A stretch of DNA of 64,000 nucleotides from Paraburkholderia largidicola (GCF_013426895.1 NZ_AP023174.1:2790001-2854000), one strand, 5' to 3'. Shown: positions 26,517 to 37,477, counted from the first letter of the stretch. Program-made: numbers and translations. The notes: generated by a model from the letters alone, not told the origin.

Positions 26517-27785
26517 ATGCGGATGCCCGCGCTTAAGCGTTTTACGAATCCCGACGTCACGCGCGCTGTCGCAAACCTTGTCTGGCTTGGCCTGGAGCGC
26601 CTCACACAGATCGGCGTGGCGATCGCGATCAGCGGCGTGCTGGCGCGCTACTTCGGCCCGGACGTGTTCGGCAAATGGCAATACGCCAATACACTTTTGC
26701 TCGTCCTGTCGCCGATTACATGGGTGTGCGGCGCGGAGATTCTCGTGCCGACCATCGTACATCGTCCGCCTGAACAACTCGGCACCGTGCTCGGCAGCGC
26801 GTTCGCGTTGCGGCTCGCGGTGTCGGCCGTCGCGCTGTTGCTGACCTGGGCAGGCATTGCCGCCGGCGTCACCGATCCCATGGTCGGCGCGATGCTCGCC
26901 GGGCTGGCCGTCACGATGCTGTTTCGCGAGCCGTTCGTCGGCGTGATCAACGCGTGGCTGCAAAGCATGACTTACAGCAAGCCGCAGTTGCTCACCAGCA
27001 TGACGACGGCTATCGCGAAGGCCCTGCTGGTCTGGCTGCTGGTGCGCGCGGCCGCGGCGCCGTCGCGTTTCGGCTGGCTGTGGGCGCTCGAATCGGCCGT
27101 GATCGGCGCCGTACTGGTCGTGTATTTCATGCAAAGGCATGGCGGCAAGCTGGGCTGGCGCTTGGACCGCGCGCTGTTCCGCCATTTTGCGACGGCGGGC
27201 ACCGTGTTCTGGCTCGGGCTGATCTGCATGTACCTGTTCCTGAAGCTCGACCGCCTGATGCTGGAACGCGCGATCTCCTTCGCCGACCTGGGCCGCTATT
27301 CGGCCGCGCAACAGCTGAACGAGAACTGGATCACGCTGGCGCTGATGCTGGCGCAAACGCTTGCGCCCGCCTTCGTCTACCGCGTCCAGGACGCCACACA
27401 GCTGCGTCGCAACATGTGGCGGCTCACGGCGATGACGGCGGTTCTGATGATCGCTGGCGCGTTCGTGCTGGATCTGCTCGCGGGCTTCATCATCCGCCGC
27501 GTGTTCGGGCCGGATTTCGAAGAAGCCGTCGATATCTTCCGCTGGGCCGTGTGGCTATCCGTTCCCGCCGGCATCGAGGCGATCGGCAACCTGGTGGTCC
27601 TGAAGTATCAGGCGAAGTTCGTGTTGCTGTCGAAGTGGCTGCTGGCGCTCGCCGTCGCGTGCATCGTCAATCTGCTGGCGATTCCGCGTTTCGGCGCGTA
27701 CGGCGCGCTGATCGGCCTTGCGATCGGCTATCTGGCCGCGGCGTCCGTCAATTTTTATTACATCCGTTACAAGCTGCGTCCATGA
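26517..27785 (+). CDS. Polysaccharide flippase (Wzx/MATE-like, MOP superfamily)
   Basis: A 422-residue polytopic membrane protein with about 12 hydrophobic segments (for example VAIAISGVLARYFGPDVFG near the start and ALIGLAIGYLAAASVNFYYI at the end). It belongs to the oligosaccharide flippase family that moves undecaprenyl-linked repeat units across the inner membrane. The start MRMPALKRF at 26517 follows a purine-poor leader. The stop overlaps the next glycosyltransferase start (ATGA at 27782-27785). No Wzy polymerase is visible in the window. Its presence implies a second glycan besides the Wzm/Wzt-exported one. Confidence 0.88.
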   Translation: MRMPALKRFTNPDVTRAVANLVWLGLERLTQIGVAIAISGVLARYFGPDVFGKWQYANTLLLVLSPITWVCGAEILVPTIVHRPPEQLGTVLGSAFALRLAVSAVALLLTWAGIAAGVTDPMVGAMLAGLAVTMLFREPFVGVINAWLQSMTYSKPQLLTSMTTAIAKALLVWLLVRAAAAPSRFGWLWALESAVIGAVLVVYFMQRHGGKLGWRLDRALFRHFATAGTVFWLGLICMYLFLKLDRLMLERAISFADLGRYSAAQQLNENWITLALMLAQTLAPAFVYRVQDATQLRRNMWRLTAMTAVLMIAGAFVLDLLAGFIIRRVFGPDFEEAVDIFRWAVWLSVPAGIEAIGNLVVLKYQAKFVLLSKWLLALAVACIVNLLAIPRFGAYGALIGLAIGYLAAASVNFYYIRYKLRP

Positions 27786-28621
27786 CGTCTTCTTCATTCA
27801 CACCGCCCGTGGGCACTGTGCCGCTCGACGACGTCGCCGTGCTGATGCCCGCCTATAACGGCCAGGCAGACGTCGAACGCACGCTGGCATCGTTCAGCGA
27901 GGATGCGCGCATTCACGTGCTGATCGTCGACGACGGCAGCACGCCGCCCATCGTCGCGCCTGCGCTGCCCAACATGTCGATAGACGTGCTGCGCATGCCG
28001 AAGAACGGCGGCATCGAACGCGCGTTGCAGGCGGGCATCGAAGCGCTCGCGGCGCGCGGCTTTCGCTACGCGGCGCGCATCGATGCGGGCGATCTGACCG
28101 TGCCGCAGCGGCTTGCGCGGCAGCGCGCGTATCTCGAAGCGAATCCGCTGGTCGGGGGGCTCGGGATGTGGACGCAGGTGGTGTCGCGCGACGGCCAGCC
28201 GCTCTTCATGCTGACGACACCCGCCGAGCCGCGCACGATCCGCCGCGTGCGCTTCCTGCGCGCGTGTTTCGTGCATCCGTCGATGATGCTGCGTATCGAC
28301 GCCGTGCTCGCCGTGGGCAACTATCGCGAGGCTTACAAGGCGGCCGAAGATCTCGATCTGTTCCTGCGCCTGATGGCGCGTTACGACTGCGCGAACCTGC
28401 CTGAAGTCGGGCTGTATTACGAGCTGAACGAAGGCGGCATCAGCGCGACGAAGCGGCGCCGCCAGATCGTCTCGACGCTGCGTTTGCAGATGCGCTACTT
28501 CAACGCACTGAATCCATACGACTGGCTAGGCCTTGCGAAGAACCTGCTGCACTTCGTCACGCCTTACCAGACACTTCAGCGCGTAAAGAAACGGCTCTAT
28601 GCGCCGCGCGCCAGCCTCTAA
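27782..28621 (+). CDS. Glycosyltransferase family 2
   Basis: A 279-residue cytoplasmic GT-A enzyme. It begins MTSSSFTPPVGTVPLDDVAV, has the nucleotide-sugar site VLIVDDGSTPP (about residue 43) and a divergent DxD region ARIDAGDLTVPQRL. An acidic ED motif lies in KAAEDLDLFLRLM. Translation is probably coupled to the flippase through the ATGA overlap. Donor and acceptor are unknown; the neighbours suggest a step in assembling the flippase-exported glycan. Confidence 0.9.
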   Translation: MTSSSFTPPVGTVPLDDVAVLMPAYNGQADVERTLASFSEDARIHVLIVDDGSTPPIVAPALPNMSIDVLRMPKNGGIERALQAGIEALAARGFRYAARIDAGDLTVPQRLARQRAYLEANPLVGGLGMWTQVVSRDGQPLFMLTTPAEPRTIRRVRFLRACFVHPSMMLRIDAVLAVGNYREAYKAAEDLDLFLRLMARYDCANLPEVGLYYELNEGGISATKRRRQIVSTLRLQMRYFNALNPYDWLGLAKNLLHFVTPYQTLQRVKKRLYAPRASL

Positions 28622-28651
28622 AACCCGCCCGATCCAATCTGCAACGCAAGC

Positions 28652-29812
28652 ATGAAGCAACCCATCGAACCCGCCAGCGCGCTGCGCATCACGCTCGTCT
28701 GCAACACCGCGTTTGCGATCTATACGTACCGGCAAGGGCTGATACGCACGCTCGTCGCGCGTGGCGTCGACGTCACGGTGATCGCGCCGCGCGACCGCAC
28801 CTTCGATCTGCTTCAGCAGATGGGCTGCCGCTGCATCGAGTTGCATGTGGCATCGAAAGGCACGAATCCGCGCGACGATCTGCGCACGCTGTGGTCGCTG
28901 TACCGGCTGTATCGCGAGATCCGGCCGCATGTCGTGTTTCACTACACGATCAAGCCGAATATCTACGGAACGATTGCGGCGAAGCTGGCAGGCGTCGATT
29001 CGGTTGCCGTCACGACGGGCCTCGGCTATGTTTTCATCCAGAAGAGCCGCGCGGCGCAAATCGCCAAGCTGATGTACCGTTTTGCATTCCGTTTTCCGCG
29101 CGAAATATGGTTTCTGAATAAGGACGATGAAGCGGCGTTTCGCGACCAGCAATTGCTTGCGCATCCCGAGCGCGCGCGCCTGCTGCATGGCGAAGGCGTG
29201 GATCTCGAGCAATTTTCTTTCACGCCATTGCATCGGCATGAAAATAGGCAGGATGCATTTTCTTTTGTATTAATCGGCCGCCTGTTGTGGGATAAAGGCG
29301 TGGGCGAATATGTCGAAGCAGCACGGCAGTTGCGCGCGAAATATCCGCATGCGCGCTTCCAGTTGCTGGGGCCCGTTGGCGTCGATAATCCCAGCGCGAT
29401 TTCGCAGGCCGAAGTCGATACCTGGGTGCGCGAAGGCGTGATCGACTATCTGGGCGAAGCGCACGACGTGCGCCCGCTGATCGCCGCCGCCGATTGCGTC
29501 GTGCTGCCTTCGTATCGCGAAGGCGTGCCGCGCACGCTGATGGAAGCATCGGCGATGGGACGGCCCATCGTCGCCACCGACGTGCCGGGCTGCCGCGAAG
29601 TCGTCGCGGACGGTGTCAACGGCTTGTTATGCGAGGCGCGTAATGTGGACAGCCTCGCGGCGAAGCTCGCGCAGATGCTCGACATGAGCGACGACGAACG
29701 TCGCGCGATGGGCGAGCGCGGCCGCGAGAAAGTCGCACGGGAATTTGACGAACGGGTTGTCGTCGAACGGTATAAAAGCCTGATCCTGCAGTTGACAGGC
29801 ATATCACTCTAA
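28652..29812 (+). CDS. Glycosyltransferase family 4 (GT-B)
   Basis: A 386-residue GT-B transferase. The N-terminal domain includes PHVVFHYTIKPNIYGTIAA, and the C-terminal domain has LIGRLLWDKGVGEYVEAA, a family 4 donor-binding motif. The EX7E-like catalytic segment is SYREGVPRTLMEASAMG, followed by RPIVATDVPGCREVV. It resembles PglA/Cap1-type enzymes that extend lipid-linked saccharides. Codons around 29080-29300 are locally A/T-richer. It is 30 bp from the preceding GT2 and 12 bp before galE, so all belong to one operon. Confidence 0.92.
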   Translation: MKQPIEPASALRITLVCNTAFAIYTYRQGLIRTLVARGVDVTVIAPRDRTFDLLQQMGCRCIELHVASKGTNPRDDLRTLWSLYRLYREIRPHVVFHYTIKPNIYGTIAAKLAGVDSVAVTTGLGYVFIQKSRAAQIAKLMYRFAFRFPREIWFLNKDDEAAFRDQQLLAHPERARLLHGEGVDLEQFSFTPLHRHENRQDAFSFVLIGRLLWDKGVGEYVEAARQLRAKYPHARFQLLGPVGVDNPSAISQAEVDTWVREGVIDYLGEAHDVRPLIAAADCVVLPSYREGVPRTLMEASAMGRPIVATDVPGCREVVADGVNGLLCEARNVDSLAAKLAQMLDMSDDERRAMGERGREKVAREFDERVVVERYKSLILQLTGISL

Positions 29813-29824
29813 AGGGAGCTCAGC

Positions 29825-30847
<1,023 letters not shown>

Positions 30848-31075
30848 GGTCTTCCGCACAAAACGGGCGGGATGCGCATGCGATGCATGCGCTCTCCGCC
30901 TGCTGTACGGGCTGCCCGGACGGGGCCCACCCCGGCCATACGGCCCACATGGGCCAATCCCCCTTCCTCATTTCTGTGCTCCGACGCACAGAAACGCGTC
31001 CCGTCCGCTGCTTCAATGAGCGCTCATACACTGGCGCTGCGTCGTTCACACCGACCCGGCGTCACGGGAGGCACG

Positions 31076-32617
31076 ATGAACGTCATTGCAGAAGCGGCCG
31101 CGCAGGAAATCCTCGATCATGAAACTCACCTTGCCTGCGTCATCCAGCCCGTCGTGCTGGCGGGCGGCTCCGGGACGCGCCTGTGGCCGCTGTCGCGCGA
31201 GCAATGCCCGAAACAGCTGATCGGGCTGACGGGCGAAGAATCGCTGCTGGAAGCGACGCTGCGCCGAACCCAGGGTTTGCGCGCACCGACACACGAGCAT
31301 CCCGCGCCGCATATCGTCAGGACGCAGCCGACGCTCGTCGTCTGCAGCGAAGAACTGAAGCTGCCGACCCGGGAGCGGCTCGAGCGTTGCGCGTGCGAAT
31401 CCCGCGTCGTGCTGGAGCCGGCGCCGCGCAACACAGCGCCCGCGTTGACGATCGCCGCGCTCACCGCGCTCGCAGACGCGCCGCACGGCGAAGACCCGAT
31501 TCTCGTCGTGATGCCCGCCGATCATCTGATCACCGACGACGCCGCCTTCGTCGACACGCTGCAGCAGGCCATCCAGCATGCGCTGCGCGACGCGATCGTC
31601 ACGCTGGGCGTGCCGCCCGAGCGCGCCGAAACGGGCTACGGCTACATCAAGACAGGCTTGCCCGCAGATGGGCGCGGCGCCCGCAGCATCGAACGCTTCG
31701 TCGAAAAGCCCGCGCAGGAAACGGCGGAACAGTACGTCGCGTCGGGCGAATACTGGTGGAACAGCGGTGTGTTCGTGATGCGCGCGTCGGTGTGGCTCGC
31801 GGCGATCACGGCGTGCCGGCCGGAAATCGCCGCTGCGTGCCGCGCATCGTACGAGCGTGCCAGCGTCGCGAGCGACGGTTCGCTGCAGCTCGATCGCGCC
31901 GCCTTCGCGGCCTGTCCGAGCGATTCGATTGACTACGCGGTGATGGAGCACATCGGCGACGATCCGAAGCTGATGGGCATCATCGTGCCGCTGAAGGCCG
32001 GCTGGTCCGATGTCGGCGCGTGGGATGCCGTCTGGAACATCAGCGCAAAGGACGCCGCTGGCAACGTCGCGCGCGGCCGCGTGCTGCTCGAAGGCGCGAC
32101 CGACACGTATGCGCATTCGGAAGGACGGCTGGTCGCGTGCGTCGGTGTGACGGGCGTCGTGGTGGTCGAAACGGCCGACGCCGTGCTCGTCGCCGCGAAA
32201 GACCGCGTGCAGGACGTCAAGGCGATCGTGAACCGCCTGAACAAGGCGAAGAATACGGAAGCGAAGGTGCATCGAAAGGTGGAGCGGCCGTGGGGCTGCT
32301 ACGACTCGATCGATCACGGCGAACGCTTCCAGGTCAAGCGCATCGTCGTGAAGCCGGGCGGGCGGCTATCGCTGCAGATGCATCATCATCGCGCGGAACA
32401 CTGGATCGTCGTGCGCGGCACCGCGCGCGTGACGCGCGGCGATGAAACGTTCCTGCTGACCGAGAACCAGTCCACGTATATCTCGCTGGGTACGCTGCAC
32501 CGACTGGAGAATCCAGGCAAGACGCCGCTCGAGATCATCGAGGTGCAGTCGGGCTGCTATCTCGGTGAGGACGATATCGTGCGGTTTGATGATCAGTATG
32601 GGCGCACGGGTACCTGA
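31076..32617 (+). CDS. manC: Mannose-1-phosphate guanylyltransferase / mannose-6-phosphate isomerase (ManC/AlgA type)
   Basis: A 513-residue bifunctional enzyme. The N-terminal nucleotidyltransferase has GGSGTRLWPLSRE near residue 30 and makes GDP-mannose. The C-terminal cupin isomerase domain has VKPGGRLSLQMHHHRAEHW and supplies mannose-6-P. The start at 31076 is preferred for its GGGAGG site 7 bp upstream; a longer in-frame start at 30872 encodes an unconserved Arg/Pro/Ser-rich stretch. GDP-mannose is also the precursor for the GDP-D-rhamnose pathway, whose reductase gene lies at the right edge of the window. Confidence 0.95.
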   Translation: MNVIAEAAAQEILDHETHLACVIQPVVLAGGSGTRLWPLSREQCPKQLIGLTGEESLLEATLRRTQGLRAPTHEHPAPHIVRTQPTLVVCSEELKLPTRERLERCACESRVVLEPAPRNTAPALTIAALTALADAPHGEDPILVVMPADHLITDDAAFVDTLQQAIQHALRDAIVTLGVPPERAETGYGYIKTGLPADGRGARSIERFVEKPAQETAEQYVASGEYWWNSGVFVMRASVWLAAITACRPEIAAACRASYERASVASDGSLQLDRAAFAACPSDSIDYAVMEHIGDDPKLMGIIVPLKAGWSDVGAWDAVWNISAKDAAGNVARGRVLLEGATDTYAHSEGRLVACVGVTGVVVVETADAVLVAAKDRVQDVKAIVNRLNKAKNTEAKVHRKVERPWGCYDSIDHGERFQVKRIVVKPGGRLSLQMHHHRAEHWIVVRGTARVTRGDETFLLTENQSTYISLGTLHRLENPGKTPLEIIEVQSGCYLGEDDIVRFDDQYGRTGT

Positions 32618-32622
32618 GCGTT

Positions 32623-34191
32623 CTAGGCGGCGACGCTCGCGCCCGCTTCGAGGCGGAACACCGCGACCGCCTCGCGCAGCACCACTGCCTGCGCTTCGAG
32701 CGTCTTCGCAGCGGCCGCGGCCTGCTCGACGAGCGCCGCGTTCTGCTGCGTCACTTCGTCGATCTGGCCAATCGCCTTGTTGATCTGCTCGATGCCGTCG
32801 CTCTGCTCGTGCGCGGCGCCTTCGATCTCCGTCATGATGCCCGTCACGCGCTGCACGGAGTTCATCGCTTCCTCCATCGTCTTGCGCGCGTCGGCGACGA
32901 GCGTCGCGCCCTGCGCAACCTGAGCCGTCGAATCGCCGATCAGCTCGCGAATTTCCTTCGCCGCAGCGCCCGAGCGCTGCGCGAGCGCCCGCACTTCTGA
33001 AGCGACGACGGCAAAGCCGCGCCCCTGCTCGCCCGCGCGCGCCGCCTCGACAGCCGCGTTCAGCGCGAGGATGTTGGTCTGAAACGCGATACCTTCGATG
33101 ATGCCGATGATCTCTCCGACCTTGCGCGACGATGCGGTGATGCCGTCCATCGTCTGCGTCACGCGCGCGACCACGTCGCTGCCGCGCACCACCGTGTCCA
33201 GCGCGCCCTGCGCAAGACGGCTCGCGAGCTTCGCGTTGTCGGTGTTCTGCTTGACGGTCGCCGACAGCTCTTCCATGCTCGCCGCCGTCTCCTGAAGCGC
33301 AGCGGCCTGCTGTTCGGTACGGCTCGACAGGTCCGCATTGCCGGCGGCGATTTCGTTCGCGCCGAGCGTGATCGAATGCGTGCTGCCGCGCACTTTCGAC
33401 ACCGTGTCGACGAGGCCGTCGCGCATCTGCGAAAGCGCCTGCAGCAGCTGGCCCATCTCGTTGCGCGAGCGCACCTTGACGGAGGTCGTCAGGTCGCCTT
33501 CGGCCATGCTGCGGAAGTGGCGGATCGTCTGGTTCACCGGCTTTACGACGGCGGACGACAACCCTGCGCGCGCCAGCCCGCCAACTACGACGGCGGCCAC
33601 GCCGATCGCGATGAACAGGCCCGTCGAAATAGTGAATCGCTGGCTCAGTTGACTGGCCTCGCGCTGCCGGTTGTCGGCCTGCGCGCGCTTGAGCGCGTCG
33701 ATCGCCTTGGCGTAGACGCCGTAGAAACGGTCCGCCGTCTCGCCCTGGATCGTGCGGAACGTGTTGAAGTCGTTGTCGACGAGCGCCTTGTGCTCCGGCT
33801 CGATCGCCTGATTGACGAGCGCGGCGCGCGCCTGCGCAACGGTTTGCGCGAGCTTGCTCTCTTCGTCGCTGCCGAACGGGCCCGCCATGTAGACGCGGAA
33901 ATCCTCGTTCGACGACTCGAGCAGCTTGTGCGCGGCGGCGAGCAGTCCGTCCGTGTCCTTGCCGACGCTGAAGAGCGTCTCGTAGCTACCGAGCGACAGA
34001 CGCACCTGCAGGAGCTTTTCCGAGCTCGACGTCAGCGCATTCATCGCCGCCGATGACTGCTGCACGTTCTGCAGGCCATCGTTGGTGAACTTCAGCGCGC
34101 CCCAACCGACGCCGATCACGATCAGCAGAAAGGCCGCGAAGATGCCGATGACGAGCGTCAGTCCTTGCCGGATGGTGATGTTCTTGAGCAT
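32623..34191 (-). CDS. Methyl-accepting chemotaxis protein
   Basis: A 522-residue transmembrane chemoreceptor. TM1 covers about residues 9-33. A periplasmic four-helix-bundle-like domain reaches to about residue 188, then TM2 (STGLFIAIGVAAVVVGGLA) and a HAMP domain. The long cytoplasmic coiled coil carries the signalling tip EQGRGFAVVASEVRALAQRS. The start MLKNITIRQGLTL at 34191 avoids 15 unconserved residues. The stop is only 5 bp from the convergent manC stop. It sits between polysaccharide genes with no chemotaxis neighbours, so its ligand is unknown. Confidence 0.93.
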   Translation of the reverse strand: MLKNITIRQGLTLVIGIFAAFLLIVIGVGWGALKFTNDGLQNVQQSSAAMNALTSSSEKLLQVRLSLGSYETLFSVGKDTDGLLAAAHKLLESSNEDFRVYMAGPFGSDEESKLAQTVAQARAALVNQAIEPEHKALVDNDFNTFRTIQGETADRFYGVYAKAIDALKRAQADNRQREASQLSQRFTISTGLFIAIGVAAVVVGGLARAGLSSAVVKPVNQTIRHFRSMAEGDLTTSVKVRSRNEMGQLLQALSQMRDGLVDTVSKVRGSTHSITLGANEIAAGNADLSSRTEQQAAALQETAASMEELSATVKQNTDNAKLASRLAQGALDTVVRGSDVVARVTQTMDGITASSRKVGEIIGIIEGIAFQTNILALNAAVEAARAGEQGRGFAVVASEVRALAQRSGAAAKEIRELIGDSTAQVAQGATLVADARKTMEEAMNSVQRVTGIMTEIEGAAHEQSDGIEQINKAIGQIDEVTQQNAALVEQAAAAAKTLEAQAVVLREAVAVFRLEAGASVAA

Positions 34192-34365
34192 GAGTGTCCG
34201 TGACGTGCTGTCGGCCAGCCGGGATGGCAGCCCCATCGATGGCTATCGGCAATACGGGACGGACTCCGAATAGGGAGAATCCATGACGTAGCATGTGGGA
34301 TGGCGGGACATTCGTAGCAAAACGGGCGCACGGTCAACCCGTCCGGGCCCGCTGCGTTTCATTTG

Positions 34366-34371
34366 TATAAT
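34366..34371 (+). promoter_or_regulatory. Candidate -10 box for the WecA-like gene
   Basis: A consensus TATAAT lies 30 bp upstream of the ATG at 34401. No clear -35 hexamer is present at 16-18 bp. Confidence 0.4.
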
Positions 34372-34400
34372 CCACCGTTTGCTTTTCCGGCCTCCACTTC

Positions 34401-35501
34401 ATGCTCAGTTTCGCGCTCGGCTTCATCGTTTCACTACTGATCACCCTCGTGATCGTGCGGTATGCGCATCTGCATGAAACGTTTGCGGACAACGATCTTG
34501 CTGGCGTGCAGAAATTCCACGCGCGGCCCGTGCCGCGGATCGGCGGGACGGGGATTCTGGTCGGTCTGGTCGCTTCGGCAATCCAGCTGTATGGCGCGTA
34601 TCCGGCCGTTTCGGCGGGCATTCTCGGCATTGTCGCGTGTGGCTTGCCCGCGTTTGCTTCGGGACTGATCGAAGACCTGACAAAGAAGGTGTCGCCTCTG
34701 GCCCGGCTGATCTGCACGATGATCGCGGCGGCGCTCGCTTATTTCGTATTGGGAATCGCCGTCACACGCATCAGCGTGCCGCCCCTCGATTTCCTGCTTT
34801 CCTATGCGGCCATTTCCTGCGCGGTGACCGTGCTGGCCGTCGCGGCGCTCGCCAATGCGATCAATATCATCGACGGCTTCAATGGGCTCGCGTCGATGGT
34901 CGCCTTCATGATGTTCGCGTCGCTCGCGTATGTCGCGTTTCAGGTGCACGACCCGATCGTGCTGTCAGCGTCGCTCATCATGATGGGCGCGGTGATGGGC
35001 TTCTTCATCTGGAACTTCCCGGCCGGGCTGATTTTTCTCGGCGACGGTGGCGCGTACTTTATCGGCTTCATGCTCGGCGAACTGTCGATCATGCTTGTGA
35101 TGCGCAACCGCGATGTGTCGGCGTGGTACCCGGTGCTGCTCTTCATGTATCCGATCTTCGAGACGTGCTTCTCGATCTATCGGAAGAAGTTCATTCGCGG
35201 GATGTCGCCTGGCATTCCCGATGGCGTGCATCTGCATATGCTGGTCTACAAGCGGCTGATGCGCTGGGCGGTGGGCGCGAGGACGGCGCGTGAACTCACG
35301 CGGCGGAATTCGCTGACGTCGCCTTATCTGTGGCTGCTGTGCCTGATTGCGGTGGTTCCCGCAACGCTGTTCTGGCGACATACGCTGCATCTGTTCTGCT
35401 TCGTCATCGTGTTCGCGCTGACCTATGTGTGGCTTTATGTCAGCATCGTGCGCTTCAAGTCGCCTCGCTGGCTGGTGGTCAGAAAAAGACGGCATTCCTG
35501 A
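34401..35501 (+). CDS. Undecaprenyl-phosphate sugar-1-phosphate transferase (WecA/MraY family)
   Basis: A 366-residue polytopic inner-membrane enzyme that loads a HexNAc-1-phosphate on undecaprenyl phosphate, initiating a glycan. Family motifs are visible: FHARPVPRIGGTGIL near residue 39, NAINIIDGFNGLA near residue 152, FLGDGGAYFIG near residue 213 and the HIH-like DGVHLHML loop near residue 278. It is separated from the wbpM-linked initiating transferase at 40.6 kb, so the strain encodes two such enzymes. Its single-gene setting and own -10 box suggest independent expression. Confidence 0.93.
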   Translation: MLSFALGFIVSLLITLVIVRYAHLHETFADNDLAGVQKFHARPVPRIGGTGILVGLVASAIQLYGAYPAVSAGILGIVACGLPAFASGLIEDLTKKVSPLARLICTMIAAALAYFVLGIAVTRISVPPLDFLLSYAAISCAVTVLAVAALANAINIIDGFNGLASMVAFMMFASLAYVAFQVHDPIVLSASLIMMGAVMGFFIWNFPAGLIFLGDGGAYFIGFMLGELSIMLVMRNRDVSAWYPVLLFMYPIFETCFSIYRKKFIRGMSPGIPDGVHLHMLVYKRLMRWAVGARTARELTRRNSLTSPYLWLLCLIAVVPATLFWRHTLHLFCFVIVFALTYVWLYVSIVRFKSPRWLVVRKRRHS

Positions 35502-35603
35502 TGAAATCCCCAATGGTGCGCGCGCAAGGTCTCTTTAATATCAGATAGCGCACCGCGACACGCTCTGACGAGGCGGTGCTCCTTCTGGACGCGGGAGAGC
35601 GCC

Positions 35604-35894
35604 ATGAGCATAAGCCGGATCGCTGTTGCGCTATGCGCGCTCGCCGCCGCTCAGTTCGCCTTCGCCAATGCAGTTGTGATCGACAACGTCAAATGGAGCG
35701 CGACGCATGTCGATGCTTCTAGCTCCACGCCGGAATGCACTGCCTATTCGAAGCGACGGATCGACAAGCAGGACGACCCCGACGCGGTGGATATCGCGCT
35801 GAAGCTGCTGGGTACGGCCGTCGCGACGGTTGCAATGTCGAAGGTCGGGCATTCGAATGGAGGGGTGCCGGATCCTTGTCGGGGTGGGTTTTGA
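35604..35894 (+). CDS. Small exported protein of unknown function
   Basis: A 96-residue protein with a clear signal peptide (MSISRIAVALCALAAAQFAFA, cleavage near residue 21) and a GGGAGA ribosome-binding site. The mature 75 residues contain two cysteines (PECTAYS and PDPCRGG), which could form a disulfide, and a helix-like VDIALKLLGTAVATVAM. I do not recognise a family. It lies alone at the left margin of the O-antigen island. Confidence 0.6.
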   Translation: MSISRIAVALCALAAAQFAFANAVVIDNVKWSATHVDASSSTPECTAYSKRRIDKQDDPDAVDIALKLLGTAVATVAMSKVGHSNGGVPDPCRGGF

Positions 35895-36280
35895 GGGTGA
35901 CACCGTGTCATTGCTCGCTAAGATCCCGATCCCTACGGTCTAGTCAAAGTCGAGCCAGCGCTCCCTCCCATTCACTTCACCGTCTGCTATCGGTCATATC
36001 AAGTCGGCGTTAAAAACACGTCTTTCAGACTAGGTGCCCCGTCGCCTTTTTCCACTTTTCCGCTTCAGCGAGTCCACACAGCACGGTCTTCGACAATCGC
36101 CGAGCGGCTTCGCACATCGATTACCCAAAGCCTTTGAAAATCGGGCGAATTCTCGGCGCCTGCTAACAGGATAAAACCGAACAGCTTGCGTTTCGCAAAC
36201 GATCTACCTTTCGTAATTATTAGCTGTAACTAATTTGTGATAGCCTTCGGCCAAGGACAATAACTGCACGAGAGACACAT
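35895..36280. other. A/T-richer intergenic region at the island margin
   Basis: 386 bp without a gene. A TGACACCGTGTCA palindrome (35898-35910) follows the small gene. TTGCGTTTCGCAA (36186-36198) and ATTAG/CTAAT dyads near 36220 precede the methyltransferase start. Base composition shifts towards A/T compared with the left side of the window. No integrase or direct-repeat attachment site was recognised. Confidence 0.4.
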
Positions 36281-37327
36281 ATGACCGCCGGACGCGAGGG
36301 AATCCTGCAGCAGTATCTTCATAAAGAAATGCTCGGGATCGAGATAGGCGCGTTTTACAGGCCTACTGTACCCAAGGCCGATGGCTGGAACGTTATCTCG
36401 GTCGATCACGACACCAAGCAAGGGTTGCTAAGGGTCTATGCACACGATGTCAACGCAACCGTCGATTCCGTGCAGGAAGTCGACGTGGTGTGGAACTCCG
36501 GACGGCTTAGCGAAGCATTGCAGCGCAATGGCCATACCGTCGGAAGCTTCGATTACATTGTTGCGAGTCACGTTATCGAACACTTCCCCGATTTGTTAGG
36601 GACACTCAGAGACTTTCAAACCGTATTAAAACCAGGCGGCGTTATCTCCCTGGCCGTTCCGGATTTGCGTTACTGCTTCGACTTCTTCATGCCGTGGAGC
36701 ACCACTGCGGATTTAATCGACGCTCATCGCGAAGGTCGAACCAGGCACACCAAAAATGCGTTTTTTCGGATGGCGGCGTATACCTCGACAGGCATTATCA
36801 ATCGGGGAATCCCGAATGAGTTCGTCGACGCAACGCATATTGGCCTTCTTTCGAACGTGCATCATGCATTGGATCGGTACAACACTCACGATCCGAGCCC
36901 GACTGCCCCGTACGCAGATGTCCACACCTGGTATTTCACACCGTCGACTTTTGAACTCGTCATGCTCGAACTCAGAGCGCTCGGACTGTTGGACCTGCAC
37001 ATTGCGTCGTCGCAACGCGGCCCGGCAGGCGAATTCCTCGTTTCAATGACAAAAACGACAGACCCCCTGTCGCTGAGCGCTAGCGAGCTTACCGCGCATC
37101 GGCTTGTCCTTCTGAAACAGGGTGCCTACGAGATGGCGCACCGAGCCGAAATGCTGGACGGAGTTCCTCGCGTGGGAGTTCCGCGCGTGGCCCAGGACGA
37201 ACCGTCTCGCGAATCGCTGACCGCGGAAGTTGCACGTCTGAAGTTGGAGGTGGATGCGATCCGACGCTCCAACAGCTGGCGACTGACTTCGCCGCTGCGC
37301 GCCATGAAATCAATTTTCGCGGGTTGA
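36281..37327 (+). CDS. SAM-dependent methyltransferase with C-terminal coiled coil (paralogue 1)
   Basis: A 348-residue class I methyltransferase. A divergent SAM motif I is MLGIEIGAFYRP, followed by SVDHD, and motif IV is VASHVIEHFPD. Methylation of an O-antigen sugar or a related acceptor is inferred from context only. Residues 1-285 are clearly paralogous to the protein at 45925-46818, sharing DLRYCFDFFMPWSTTA and HTWYFTPS-like segments. This copy adds a tail with a short coiled coil and NSWRLTSPLRAM, a motif also seen in the 1041-residue glycosyltransferase. Codon use is less GC-biased than the flanking housekeeping genes. Confidence 0.8.
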   Translation: MTAGREGILQQYLHKEMLGIEIGAFYRPTVPKADGWNVISVDHDTKQGLLRVYAHDVNATVDSVQEVDVVWNSGRLSEALQRNGHTVGSFDYIVASHVIEHFPDLLGTLRDFQTVLKPGGVISLAVPDLRYCFDFFMPWSTTADLIDAHREGRTRHTKNAFFRMAAYTSTGIINRGIPNEFVDATHIGLLSNVHHALDRYNTHDPSPTAPYADVHTWYFTPSTFELVMLELRALGLLDLHIASSQRGPAGEFLVSMTKTTDPLSLSASELTAHRLVLLKQGAYEMAHRAEMLDGVPRVGVPRVAQDEPSRESLTAEVARLKLEVDAIRRSNSWRLTSPLRAMKSIFAG

Positions 37328-37477
37328 GCCACTCAGCACACCCCGTACGCAGCTGGCTGTCCTTGGCTGTTTCGCCAGCCAGGCGAAGATTCAGAGGCTG
37401 CTATCATTGCAGGCTATTATCCATGCTTGCCCCGACCAGCCGCGACGAGCTCGCGCTGGCGCAATGACCAGCCCCAC

